Assembly: GCF_020889785.1 (NCBI RefSeq)
Contig: NZ_JACMYK010000007.1
Span: 62,001-126,000 of the forward strand
Length of the DNA stretch: 64,000 bases
DNA from: Bradyrhizobium acaciae
GTDB lineage: Bacteria; Pseudomonadota; Alphaproteobacteria; Rhizobiales; Xanthobacteraceae
Reading direction: 5' to 3'
The notes beneath the pieces were generated by a model. The model was not told the origin of the DNA, did not search any database, and saw only the letters and a list, made by a program, of their open reading frames with translations. Shown here in pieces: positions 33,479 through 42,085 of the stretch (position 1 is its first letter; each line of letters starts with the position of its first letter). Made by a program: the position numbers and the translations under genes.

Positions 33479-33952
33479 ATGGTCAAGGACATGATCCCCG
33501 TTGGAACCGAGCGCGCTCTTGCGCGCCGAGAAACCAATCCATTCACGCTTCTGCAGCAGGAGATCGACCGGCTGTTCGACGGATTCGGTCGTAATTTCCC
33601 TGCGTTTGCCACGCCGCAGGCGACGATGCCGCGCATGGACGTCAGCGAGACCGACAAGACCGTCGAGATATCCGCCGAACTGCCCGGCCTCGAGACCAAG
33701 GACGTTCAGATCAACCTCGCCGACAACACGCTCACGATCCGGGGCGAGAAGCAGAACGAGCGCGAGGAGAAGGACAAGGACTATCACCTGATCGAGCGCA
33801 GCTTCGGCGCGTTCTCGCGGTCCGTTACATTGCCCGAGGGCGTCAAGGCGGAAGATGTCAGCGCCGAGATCGCCAAGGGCGTGCTCAAGGTGACCGTCAA
33901 GAAGCCGGCGCCGAGGCAGAGCAGGCAGATCGACATCAAGACGGCGGCGTAG
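33479..33952 (+). CDS. Hsp20 / alpha-crystallin small heat-shock protein
   Basis: A 157-residue protein with the alpha-crystallin domain at ~45-145 (MDVSETDKTVEISAELPGL; YHLIERSFGAFSRSVTLP) and the family's AEIAKGVLKVTVKK strand. AGGAGG precedes ATG 33479. It holds unfolded proteins in a refoldable state. FixK control, rather than heat control, fits hypoxia-induced Hsp20 proteins such as mycobacterial Acr. A strong hairpin follows. Confidence 0.92.
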   Translation: MVKDMIPVGTERALARRETNPFTLLQQEIDRLFDGFGRNFPAFATPQATMPRMDVSETDKTVEISAELPGLETKDVQINLADNTLTIRGEKQNEREEKDKDYHLIERSFGAFSRSVTLPEGVKAEDVSAEIAKGVLKVTVKKPAPRQSRQIDIKTAA

Positions 33953-33962
33953 CCGCCTCGCG

Positions 33963-33994
33963 GGGCGCGTCGCCCGTCAGGCAGCGACGCGCCC
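33963..33994 (+). terminator. Strong hairpin after hsp20
   Basis: GGGCGCGTCGC and GCGACGCGCCC form a perfect 11-bp stem around a 10-base loop, 11 bases after the stop. Without a T-run it may only reduce read-through into the CBS gene 33 bp on. Confidence 0.55.
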
Positions 33995-34026
33995 GCGAAT
34001 ACAGCCATTCATCAAGGGGATCGGCC

Positions 34027-34503
34027 ATGTACGAGTTTCTTCAAGAAACCGTCGCGAGCAATATGACGAAGTCGGTACGAAGCGTCGCTCCCGAAATGAG
34101 CGTCGGCGACTTGTACCGGCTCTTTGCAAAAGACGGCTATGACGCCTATCCCGTACTCCGCGACGATGTCGTGGTCGGGTTCGTTACGAAGCTGGACGCC
34201 CTGAAGGTGTTCGCCTGTCCGACAGATCACATGCTGCCACGTTACGATGATCGCATGGGAACGACGGTCGATGAGATCATGTCGTCCGATGTGATTTCGG
34301 TCGAGCCGGATACAAACTTGCAGCGCGTTCTGCAGCTGATGGTCGCACATCGGCTCAAGAGCCTGCCCGTGATTGATAGATATCACCACTTGATCGGGAT
34401 TATTGCTCGCGAGGATGTCATGCGGGCTCTGGCGCGCTGCACGAAGCGGCAGGCGCCATCGCTCGTTCCCTGCGAGACTGTCCGATGTCTACGTTTGGTC
34501 TAG
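34027..34503 (+). CDS. CBS-domain pair protein before the acyl-CoA synthetase gene
   Basis: A 158-residue protein with CBS repeats at ~12-65 (SNMTKSVRSVAPEMSV) and ~80-135 (DEIMSSDVISVEPDTNL). It has no BON domain. Its end overlaps the ADP-forming synthetase gene by 19 bp, so the two proteins are made together. An adenylate-sensing subunit for that ATP-yielding enzyme is an attractive inference. No FixK box of its own; read-through from hsp20 is likely. Confidence 0.85.
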   Translation: MYEFLQETVASNMTKSVRSVAPEMSVGDLYRLFAKDGYDAYPVLRDDVVVGFVTKLDALKVFACPTDHMLPRYDDRMGTTVDEIMSSDVISVEPDTNLQRVLQLMVAHRLKSLPVIDRYHHLIGIIAREDVMRALARCTKRQAPSLVPCETVRCLRLV

Positions 34504-37238
34504 AGCGGGTTCTTTCGCCTCGAGCGATCGCGCTTGTCGGGGGCAGTTCGCGTCCGTCGTCGCTCGGCCTGGCGGTGCTCATGAACCTCAAGGCGTGCGG
34601 CTTTTCCGGCCGTATCGCCGTGGTCAATCCGAACTACACCGCGATCGACGGCGAGATTACGTCCCCGGATATCAAGTCACTTCCATTTGTTCCGGATCTG
34701 ATCGCGATTACGGCGCCTGCGACGGCGATTCCCGGAATCATCTCGGACGCTGCCTCGGTCGGTGTCGCCGGTGCGGTGATCCTGTCCGCCGGCCTCGGGC
34801 ATGGTGCTGGCTCGCTGGCCGAGACGGTCGCGCAGACGGCGCGCCGGCACGGCATGCGCCTGATCGGGCCGAACTGTCTTGGCGTCATGGTGCCGCGCGC
34901 GAAGCTCAACGCAAGCTTTGCCGCGCATCAGCCTGGCGAAGGGCGTCTTGCCCTGATCTCGCAGTCCGGGGCCGTCGCTGCCGCGATGATCGAATGGGCG
35001 GCAGAGCGGCGCCTAGGCTTCTCCGGCATCGTGTCGATCGGAGACCAGCTCGACGTCGATGTCGCCGATCTGCTCGACTATTTCGCGCAAGATGACCACA
35101 CCAAAGCGATCCTGCTCTACATTGAGGCCGTCAAGGACGCGCGCAAGTTCATGTCTGCCGCACGCGCCGCGGCGCGACTCAAGCCCCTGATTGTCGTGAA
35201 AGCGGGCCGGGTGGCGCAAGGAGCCAAGGCCGCAGCCACCCATACGGGTGCGCTTGCCGGTTCGGACGCGGTCTATGACGCGGCGTTCCGCCGGGCCGGC
35301 ATGCTGCGCGTGTACGACCTCCGCGAATTGTTCGATTGCGCCGAATTGCTTGGCCGCGGCTTCGTTCCGCGCGGCAACCGCCTGTCGATCCTGACCAATG
35401 GCGGCGGGCTCGGCATCCTCGCGATCGACCGGCTCGTTGAACTCGGCGGCGTTCCTGCAAGCTTGACGACGGAGACGATTGCGGCACTCGATCGGGTTCT
35501 GCCGCAAGGCTGGTCTCGCGCCAACCCCGTCGATATTTCCGGCGATGCCGACGCTGCTCGCTATGTGTCCGCACTCGACGCGCTTCTTGAGGACGCCAAC
35601 AGCGACGCTGTGCTGGTCATGAACGTGGAAACGGCTGTTGCGCCGACCGAAGGGATCGCCGAAGCGGTCACGCGGTGTGTCGGCGACCGCCGAGCCAGGA
35701 AAAGCGAGGTAGCCGCGCTGGTGCTTGCGTCCTGGGATGGTGCCGACGCGCGCACCGCGGCGACCTTCGAGCGGGCGCGCGTCCCGCATTTCCCGACCGA
35801 GGATGATGCCGTGCGCGCCTTCATGTATCTGGTGAGATACCGCGATGCCTCCATCGCGTTGGCCGCAACGCCGCCCGGCAGCGCCTCGACGTTTGCGCGG
35901 CGGACGCCGGCAGCGCGGAACATGATCGCGAACGCGCTGTCCGAGGGACGGGAATGGCTCGACCCGGTCGAGATCGTCGCGCTGTTTGAGGCTTACGACA
36001 TCCCGATCGTTCCGACCGTTGTCGCTCGCGACGCCGACGAAGCCGTGGACAAGGCCGAGCCGTTCCTGGCGCAAGGGCTCGCGGTGGCGGTGAAGCTGTT
36101 CTCTCGCGACATCAGGCATAAGTCGGACATCGGCGGTGTCATTCTCGGTTTACGGTCTCGCGAAAGCGTCGCCCAAGCAGCCAGGACGGTGCTGGCGCGT
36201 GCTCGTGCCGCGCGCCCGGATGCCACCCTGCAGGGCGTGACGATCCAGCCGATGATCGAGCGGCGGGCGGCGCGTGAGCTGATCCTCGGCATTGCCGACG
36301 ATCCGACTTTCGGACCGGTGATCGTGTTTGGCCGCGGCGGGACCGCGGTCGAGGTGATCGACGACAAGGCGTTGGCACTGCCACCCCTCGACATGAACCT
36401 GGCGCGCGACCTCGTGGGGCGCACGCGGGTCTCGCGGCTGCTTGCCGCCTACCGCGACGTACCCGCCGTTTCGGAAGACGTCGTACCGCTCACCCTCGTC
36501 AAGCTGGCACAGATGGCGGCCGATATTCCGGAAGTCGCAGAGCTCGACATCAATCCGCTGCTGGCGGATGAAACCGGCGTGCTGGCGCTTGACGCGCGGG
36601 TGGCGGTCCGCACGCCGGCGCGGCTGTTTGCGGGCCAGACGCGTCTTGCGGTGCGGCCCTACCCGTCGCAGTGGGAGTGTGAACTTGACCTAAGGGACGG
36701 CTCGCGCGTCGTGGTGCGGCCGTTGCGGCCGGAAGATGAGCCCATGGTCGAGAGCTTCTTCAAGCGAGTGACCGCAGAGGATCTCAGGCTTCGCTTCTTT
36801 CAGGCGATGAAGAATTTCTCTCACGCGTTTATTGCGCGGCTGACCCAACTCGACTACGCGCGTGCGATGGCCTTTGCGGCGCTGGATCCACGCACGGGTG
36901 CTATGGTTGGAGCGGTCCAGCTTCATTCGGACTCGCTCTATGAGAATGCCGAGTATGCTATCCTGTTGCAGTCCGACCTTAAGGGTAAGGGACTTGGATG
37001 GGCGCTGATGCAGCTCCTGATCCATTATGCGAAGTCGGAAGGGCTGAAGCGGCTGTCTGGTGAAGTACTGGCCGAGAACACTACCATGCTGTCCATGTGC
37101 CATGAGATCGGGTTCACCGCAGCCACGGAACCGACCGACCACAGGATCGTCAATGTCGTCCTCGACCTCTCCCTTCCGGTGGCGGATGCCTTGGGCGTCG
37201 ATATCCTGATCCGACGCGGACGGATCACAGCGGCGTGA
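34485..37238 (+). CDS. ADP-forming acyl-CoA synthetase fused to GNAT acetyltransferase
   Basis: A 917-residue protein. The CoA-binding domain (ISQSGAVAAAMIEW) and the ligase domain carry THTGALAGSD, whose H253 sits where the phosphohistidine of ADP-forming acetyl-CoA synthetases is found. An ATP-grasp part follows (~480-700) and a C-terminal GNAT domain (~740-905: LKGKGLGWALMQLL). Pat/PatZ lysine acetyltransferases share this layout but have lost the catalytic His. Retaining it argues for a working synthetase making ATP from acyl-CoA or the reverse, with an acetyltransferase attached. It is coupled to a CBS protein. Confidence 0.87.
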   Translation: MSTFGLERVLSPRAIALVGGSSRPSSLGLAVLMNLKACGFSGRIAVVNPNYTAIDGEITSPDIKSLPFVPDLIAITAPATAIPGIISDAASVGVAGAVILSAGLGHGAGSLAETVAQTARRHGMRLIGPNCLGVMVPRAKLNASFAAHQPGEGRLALISQSGAVAAAMIEWAAERRLGFSGIVSIGDQLDVDVADLLDYFAQDDHTKAILLYIEAVKDARKFMSAARAAARLKPLIVVKAGRVAQGAKAAATHTGALAGSDAVYDAAFRRAGMLRVYDLRELFDCAELLGRGFVPRGNRLSILTNGGGLGILAIDRLVELGGVPASLTTETIAALDRVLPQGWSRANPVDISGDADAARYVSALDALLEDANSDAVLVMNVETAVAPTEGIAEAVTRCVGDRRARKSEVAALVLASWDGADARTAATFERARVPHFPTEDDAVRAFMYLVRYRDASIALAATPPGSASTFARRTPAARNMIANALSEGREWLDPVEIVALFEAYDIPIVPTVVARDADEAVDKAEPFLAQGLAVAVKLFSRDIRHKSDIGGVILGLRSRESVAQAARTVLARARAARPDATLQGVTIQPMIERRAARELILGIADDPTFGPVIVFGRGGTAVEVIDDKALALPPLDMNLARDLVGRTRVSRLLAAYRDVPAVSEDVVPLTLVKLAQMAADIPEVAELDINPLLADETGVLALDARVAVRTPARLFAGQTRLAVRPYPSQWECELDLRDGSRVVVRPLRPEDEPMVESFFKRVTAEDLRLRFFQAMKNFSHAFIARLTQLDYARAMAFAALDPRTGAMVGAVQLHSDSLYENAEYAILLQSDLKGKGLGWALMQLLIHYAKSEGLKRLSGEVLAENTTMLSMCHEIGFTAATEPTDHRIVNVVLDLSLPVADALGVDILIRRGRITAA

Positions 37239-37635
37239 CGGCAACGACACGGTAGGGATGCATACCATCGGCCTCATGGACGGAGACGTATTCGCCGAGT
37301 TGGAAGCGCTCGTTGCCGAAATGATGCCCCGCTTCATCGGCAGCCGAGCCGGCGACGTCATAGTGGAGGCGCCAGCTGTCGGCTGGACCATGCACGAGAT
37401 GGCCGAGCTGATCGTCCTCGTCCGGCCGTTGGCGAACGACGCGGCAGGCCTCGCGATGCGCTCTCCAGGTCTCGACATCGATCCGTGAAGCCGTATCGAA
37501 CGGGGCGACGATAATATAGCTGATCGCGGACGCGCCCTCGGGGTGACCGTGTTCGCGCGCACGTTCGAGCCGAACGTGCTTGAACGAGTGCGGCAAGGAC
37601 GTGTTTTGCAGAGGTTTGAAGGCGGCGCGGTTCAT
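37225..37635 (-). CDS. Conserved hypothetical protein
   Basis: A 136-residue protein beginning MNRAAFKPLQNTSLPHSFKH, then LERAREHGHPEGASAISY and a C-terminal GEYVSVHEADGMHPYRV. I recall close relatives in Bradyrhizobium genomes, always unannotated. It converges on the synthetase gene with a 14-bp overlap. The FixK box at 37707 lies 78.5 bp from its start, so it may be induced together with the divergent lipid transporter. Confidence 0.65.
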   Translation of the reverse strand: MNRAAFKPLQNTSLPHSFKHVRLERAREHGHPEGASAISYIIVAPFDTASRIDVETWRAHREACRVVRQRPDEDDQLGHLVHGPADSWRLHYDVAGSAADEAGHHFGNERFQLGEYVSVHEADGMHPYRVVAVTPL

Positions 37636-37706
37636 CGAACTCTCCCTGAGTGCACCCGGTGCTCCGGGCCGGATAAAAGAACGTAGGCTCGTTGCTCATC
37701 GGGGCG

Positions 37707-37720
37707 TTGATTTGGGTCAA
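37707..37720. promoter_or_regulatory. FixK box for the Mla-type operon and the 37635 gene
   Basis: TTGATTTGGGTCAA. It lies inside the longest frame of the permease gene, which rules out the ATG at 37692 as start. Confidence 0.72.
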
Positions 37721-37817
37721 GAACGTTCCGGGGCGCGCGTTGAAGCCAATTGCGTTGGGTCAAACACGTCGGGTGCGGAGCGTCCTATGCTCGACCGGCG
37801 AATTTGGAGTTGGTTCC

Positions 37818-38930
37818 TTGCTCAACGCACCGGCATTGACGGCAGATACGGAAGACCCGCGGGCGCTTACTGCACGCGGGGCCTGGAACGTTTCCAACGT
37901 CGAGCTGCTGGAGCGGCTCTGCGAGCGTGCGGCCGGCGCCCAAATCGGGTCAATCGATCTGCGCCGTGTCACCGCGCTCGATACGGTCGGGGCTTGGCTG
38001 CTTGAGCGGCTCGCCCGCGGTGGCGCGACCAGAGCAGCCCTCACTGGTGCCGATGGCCCGTATGGCGACCTGCTCGAAGAGGTGCGAGGACTGAATCGGG
38101 CCGGCCCCATCGAACGCAGATCGGTCAACGCCGTGCTGCAGAGGCTCGATCAACTCGGCCGCAGCAGCAGGCGGCTGGCGTCTGATTCGGCGGCATTCCT
38201 GCATATGCTCGGCGCCTTCAGCGCAGCGCTGCTTGGCATTCTGAGGCATCCGCGATCGTTCCGATTGACGTCGACCGTCTACCAGCTCGGCCGGGTCGGC
38301 TGGCAAGCGGTGCCGATCATGGCGCTGATCACGTTCCTGATCGGTGCCATTATTGCCCAGCAGGGCATCTTCCATTTTCGCCGCTTCGGCGCGGAATCCT
38401 ATGTCGTCGACATGGTCGGCATTCTGGTGTTGCGCGAGATTGGTGTGCTGATCGTGGCCATCATGGTGGCCGGACGATCGGGCAGCGCCTATACGGCCGA
38501 GATCGGCGCAATGAAGATGCGCGAGGAGATCGACGCGCTCAGCACCATGGGGCTTGATCCTGTCGCGGTGCTGATCCTGCCTCGGATCCTGGCGCTGGTG
38601 GTGGCGCTGCCGATCCTCGCCTTTCTCGGCTCGCTCGCTGCGCTCTATGGCGGCGGGCTCATTGCCTGGCTTTATGGCGGCATGAGCCCGGCGATTTTCA
38701 TCGCACGCCTTCATGACGCGGTTTCAGTCACTCATTTCGAGGTCGGCATCATCAAGGCGCCATTCATGGCACTCGTGATCGGGCTTGTCGCGGCCGTGGA
38801 GGGATTGAGCGTCAAGGGCAGCGCGGAGTCGCTAGGACAGCAGACGACGGCGTCGGTCGTGAAATCGATCTTCCTCGTGATCGTGCTCGACGGATTGTTC
38901 GCGGTTTTCTTCGCTTCGATCGGGATGTAA
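37818..38930 (+). CDS. MlaE-type lipid ABC permease with N-terminal STAS domain
   Basis: About 370 residues from TTG 37818, which has GGAG eight bases upstream; GTG 37773 is an alternative. Residues ~15-100 form a STAS-like domain (IDLRRVTALDTVGAWLL). The remainder is the MlaE membrane domain with GAIIAQQG, LREIGVLIVAIMVAGRSGSAYTAEIG and the EEIDALSTMGLDP loop. It is the inner-membrane channel of a phospholipid or hydrophobic-compound transporter. It is the first gene of a three-gene FixK-controlled operon. Confidence 0.85.
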   Translation: MLNAPALTADTEDPRALTARGAWNVSNVELLERLCERAAGAQIGSIDLRRVTALDTVGAWLLERLARGGATRAALTGADGPYGDLLEEVRGLNRAGPIERRSVNAVLQRLDQLGRSSRRLASDSAAFLHMLGAFSAALLGILRHPRSFRLTSTVYQLGRVGWQAVPIMALITFLIGAIIAQQGIFHFRRFGAESYVVDMVGILVLREIGVLIVAIMVAGRSGSAYTAEIGAMKMREEIDALSTMGLDPVAVLILPRILALVVALPILAFLGSLAALYGGGLIAWLYGGMSPAIFIARLHDAVSVTHFEVGIIKAPFMALVIGLVAAVEGLSVKGSAESLGQQTTASVVKSIFLVIVLDGLFAVFFASIGM

Positions 38931-38932
38931 CC

Positions 38933-39670
38933 ATGGCCGATACGTCTGCGATCCATATCCGCGACCTCGTGGTCGGATTCGGCGAGAAGATCATCCTCGA
39001 TCATCTCGATCTCGACGTGAACGAGGGCGAAATTCTCGGCCTCGTGGGCGCGTCGGGGGGCGGAAAGTCGGTGCTGATGCGGACATTGGTCGGCCTTCTT
39101 CCGAAGCGGAGCGGGCAGATCGATTTCGCGGGCGATAGCGATGACGAACGCCGCTGGGGCGTCCTGTTTCAGCAGGGAGCGCTGTTCTCGGCCTTGACGG
39201 CCCGCCAGAACATCCAGTTTCCGCTGCGCGAGTGCGCGCGCCTGTCGCCAGGACTGCTCGACGAAATTGCCGACGCGAAGCTCGAGATGGTCGGCCTGAC
39301 GCGCGAAGACGGTGACAAGTATCCGTCGGAGCTCTCGGGCGGCATGACCAAGCGGGTTGCGCTCGCGCGGGCACTGGCGCTCGACCCGTCGCTCCTGTTT
39401 CTTGATGAGCCGACCTCGGGTCTCGATCCCATCGCCGCGGGCGAATTCGACGCCTTGATCCGGACGCTGCACCGGACGCTGCGCTTCACCGTATTCATGG
39501 TGACGCACGATCTGAACAGCCTGCAGGCCATCTGCGACCGGGTCGCCGCGCTCGCCGACGGCAGGATCGCGGCAATCGGGCGGCTGTCGTCGGTGCTCAA
39601 GTCCGATCATCCTTGGGTCCAGGCTTACTTTCATGGCGCCCGGGCGCAGAAGCTGGGCCTCGGCAACTAG
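38933..39670 (+). CDS. MlaF-type ABC ATPase
   Basis: A 245-residue ATPase: Walker A GASGGGKS, signature LSGGMTKR, Walker B LLFLDEPTSGLDP and the H-loop VTHDL. The VLFQQGALFSALT segment is typical of Mla ATPases. It lies two bases after the permease. It powers the lipid transporter. Confidence 0.9.
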   Translation: MADTSAIHIRDLVVGFGEKIILDHLDLDVNEGEILGLVGASGGGKSVLMRTLVGLLPKRSGQIDFAGDSDDERRWGVLFQQGALFSALTARQNIQFPLRECARLSPGLLDEIADAKLEMVGLTREDGDKYPSELSGGMTKRVALARALALDPSLLFLDEPTSGLDPIAAGEFDALIRTLHRTLRFTVFMVTHDLNSLQAICDRVAALADGRIAAIGRLSSVLKSDHPWVQAYFHGARAQKLGLGN

Positions 39671-39685
39671 GCAAGAGAGACGCAC

Positions 39686-40795
39686 ATGGAAATCCGCGCG
39701 CCCTACATCATCGTTGGTGCTTTCGTATTGTCGGCAATCGTCGCCGTGTTCGGCTTCGTCTACTGGCTGAACAATTTCGGAGGAATCGGAAAACGGGAGA
39801 CATATCAGGTCGTCTTTGTCGATCCCGTGCCGGGTCTGCTCGTCGGGGCAGGCGTTCTCTTCAACGGTATCCGCGTCGGTGAGGTCACAGCCCTTGAGCT
39901 GATTCCGGAGCGGCCGCACGAGGTTCACGCCACGATCGCAGTCGCCGAGCGCACGCCGGTGCATGGCGACACGCGAGTCGGCCTCGATTTCCAGGGGCTG
40001 ACCGGTGTTCCCGTGATCGCGCTGGAAGGTGGTGATGATGCGGGCGCGCCGCCGGCGCGCGAACCCCTGGTGGCCGAAAAGGGGGCCGGACGGAGCATGA
40101 CGCAGGCGGCCCGCGATGCCTTGCGCCGTGTCGATGCCGTCCTGTCTGAGAACGCCGCGCCGCTGCACAGCACGATCGACAATCTCAGCACGTTCGCCGA
40201 AGGGCTCGCGCGCAACACGCCGAAGCTCGATGGAATTGTGGCCGGACTCGAACGCATGACCGGCGGCGGTGTGCCCGCGCCGCGTAAGGTGGTGTACGAC
40301 CTTCATGCGGTGGATAGCTTCGGCGCGCAACGCCATGCGAATCTGCCCGAGCAACTGGTCATGGCAGAGCCGACCGCGATCGCGCGGTTGCAGACCCAGC
40401 GCTTCTTGTTCACGCCGGATGAGGAAACTCAGGGATTCGAGGGGGCGCAGTGGAGCGACAGTCTCCCGGTACTGGTGCAGGCGAGGTTGCTCCAGAGCTT
40501 TGAGAATTACGATGTGGAGCATGCACCATTGCGCGCCGACAGCGGCGTAGAGGGCGCGCGGCGTCTGTTCATAGATTTGCGTCGGTTCGAAATTATGCAG
40601 GGAACTCAACCGCGCGCGACGATCGCCTTCTCCGCGAAGATCGTGGATCGAAATGGTCAGGTGAAAGCTGCAAAGCTTCTCGAGGGATCCGAAGGAATTA
40701 GCTCGCTAACTCCGTCCGATGCGGCAGCCGCATTCGATCGGGCTTTCGGCACTCTCGCAAGCGAGCTCGTGATGTGGGTTGCGGCGACAGACTGA
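39686..40795 (+). CDS. MlaD-type MCE protein fused to a PqiC-like C-terminal domain
   Basis: A 369-residue protein: an N-terminal membrane anchor (~8-28), an MCE domain at ~40-120 (GLLVGAGVLFNGIRVGEV; LDFQGLTGVPVIAL), a helical part, then from ~residue 205 a domain with FGAQRHANLPEQLV and RLFIDLRRFEIM. That second domain resembles the ABC-transport auxiliary (PqiC/DUF330) lipoproteins. Normally these are two separate proteins. The fusion would place MCE ring and outer-membrane adaptor in one chain. Confidence 0.78.
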   Translation: MEIRAPYIIVGAFVLSAIVAVFGFVYWLNNFGGIGKRETYQVVFVDPVPGLLVGAGVLFNGIRVGEVTALELIPERPHEVHATIAVAERTPVHGDTRVGLDFQGLTGVPVIALEGGDDAGAPPAREPLVAEKGAGRSMTQAARDALRRVDAVLSENAAPLHSTIDNLSTFAEGLARNTPKLDGIVAGLERMTGGGVPAPRKVVYDLHAVDSFGAQRHANLPEQLVMAEPTAIARLQTQRFLFTPDEETQGFEGAQWSDSLPVLVQARLLQSFENYDVEHAPLRADSGVEGARRLFIDLRRFEIMQGTQPRATIAFSAKIVDRNGQVKAAKLLEGSEGISSLTPSDAAAAFDRAFGTLASELVMWVAATD

Positions 40796-40872
40796 ACCAG
40801 ATCCTCGACGCGTGCCACACAGAGATGTATGAGTCTTGCGCGCGCCTGTAGCCAGGCCAAGGTCGCCGCGAC

Positions 40873-42057
40873 CTAACAGCCCGGCAGCAGCAGGCTTCGG
40901 CAGTGCCGCGCAATGGTAATCTCCTCATTGGTCGGAATGACCAGCACATCTACGGGACTGCTCTTCACGGCGATACGTTGTTCGCCCCGCGCATTTGCTG
41001 CCGGATCGATGCTGACGTCGAGCCAGGAGAGTCGATCGCAGATGCGCTGCCGGATTTCGGCGGCATGCTCGCCGATGCCGCCGGTGAACACCAGGCCGTC
41101 GAGGCCGGCAAGGGTATTTGCCATCACGGCGACTTCTGCAGCGACGCGAAATGTGAAGAGATCTATGGCTTCGCGGGCCGCAGGCTCGTGGCTCGCCAGC
41201 AGTGCGCGCATGTCGGCAGACACCCCTGAGACGCCGAGCAGGCCAGATCCCTCGTACAGCAAACGTTGTACGTCTTCGACCGGCATCTTTTCCGCCTGCA
41301 TGAGATAAAGCAGCACGCCGGGATCGATCGTTCCACAGCGCGTACCCATCACAAGACCGTCGAGTGGGGTCAGTCCCATCGTGGTGTCGACGCTTTTTCC
41401 GTTCCGCAAGGCACAGAGGCTTGCGCCGTTGCCGAGATGCGCCACGACGACGCGCTTGTCGGCCACTAGCGGCGCGATCGCGGCGATCTGGCTCGCAACG
41501 TACTCGAAGGAGAGGCCGTGGAAGCCGTAGCGGCGGATGCCACGCTCCTCGAATTGCCGCGGGATGGCAAAGCGGTTTGCCGGCGGCGTCAGGCCGTGAT
41601 GGAAGGCGGTATCGAAGCAGGCGATCTGCGTCAGTTCCGACTGCAGTGACAGTATGGCCCGGACCGGCGCCAGGCAGCGTGGCTGATGCAGCGGCGCAAG
41701 CGGCGTCAACGCCTCCAGCGCGGCGAGAGTCTGTCCAGCAATGACGACCGGCGCGGAAAATGCTTGCCCGCCATGGACAATGCGGTGGCCGACGGCGGCG
41801 AGCCTGCCGCCAGCAAGATACTCATCGATCCAGGCAAGCATATCGCTGAACAGGTCGCTGTTCCCCGACGTGCCGCTCGCTCGACGCTTCGTGAACAACT
41901 GCTTGCCTGAGGCATCGCTCACCACGACGCGCGGGGCTTTCTCGTGCTCGTCAAGCAGGCCCTTGCATTGCAGCATCGGCTCGGCCGACGCATTGTCGAA
42001 CAGGCCGAGCTTGATGCTGGATGAGCCGGCGTTGAGCACCAGGACGCTGTCGGACAT
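40873..42057 (-). CDS. ackA: Acetate kinase
   Basis: A 394-residue enzyme with the N-terminal LNAGSSSIKLGLFD, FDTAFHHGL, VVAHLGNGASLCA and FTGGIGEHAAEIR motifs of acetate kinases. ATG 42057 is the conserved start. It turns acetyl phosphate and ADP into acetate and ATP. It lies 28 bp behind the phosphoketolase gene, which makes acetyl phosphate, so the pair gives substrate-level ATP when oxygen is short. Confidence 0.93.
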   Translation of the reverse strand: MSDSVLVLNAGSSSIKLGLFDNASAEPMLQCKGLLDEHEKAPRVVVSDASGKQLFTKRRASGTSGNSDLFSDMLAWIDEYLAGGRLAAVGHRIVHGGQAFSAPVVIAGQTLAALEALTPLAPLHQPRCLAPVRAILSLQSELTQIACFDTAFHHGLTPPANRFAIPRQFEERGIRRYGFHGLSFEYVASQIAAIAPLVADKRVVVAHLGNGASLCALRNGKSVDTTMGLTPLDGLVMGTRCGTIDPGVLLYLMQAEKMPVEDVQRLLYEGSGLLGVSGVSADMRALLASHEPAAREAIDLFTFRVAAEVAVMANTLAGLDGLVFTGGIGEHAAEIRQRICDRLSWLDVSIDPAANARGEQRIAVKSSPVDVLVIPTNEEITIARHCRSLLLPGC

Positions 42058-42085
42058 AGACGGTCTGTCTCGCGTGTTCGTTGCT

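Noticed and set aside
37692-37817. ATG 37692 as start of the MlaE-type gene
   Set aside because: The FixK box lies downstream of this codon, so the transcript would begin after it.
38732-40609. Minus-strand open frame of 625 codons
   Set aside because: It is antisense to the MlaF and MlaD-type genes, rich in His/Arg/Asp, with no domain; a GC-rich shadow.
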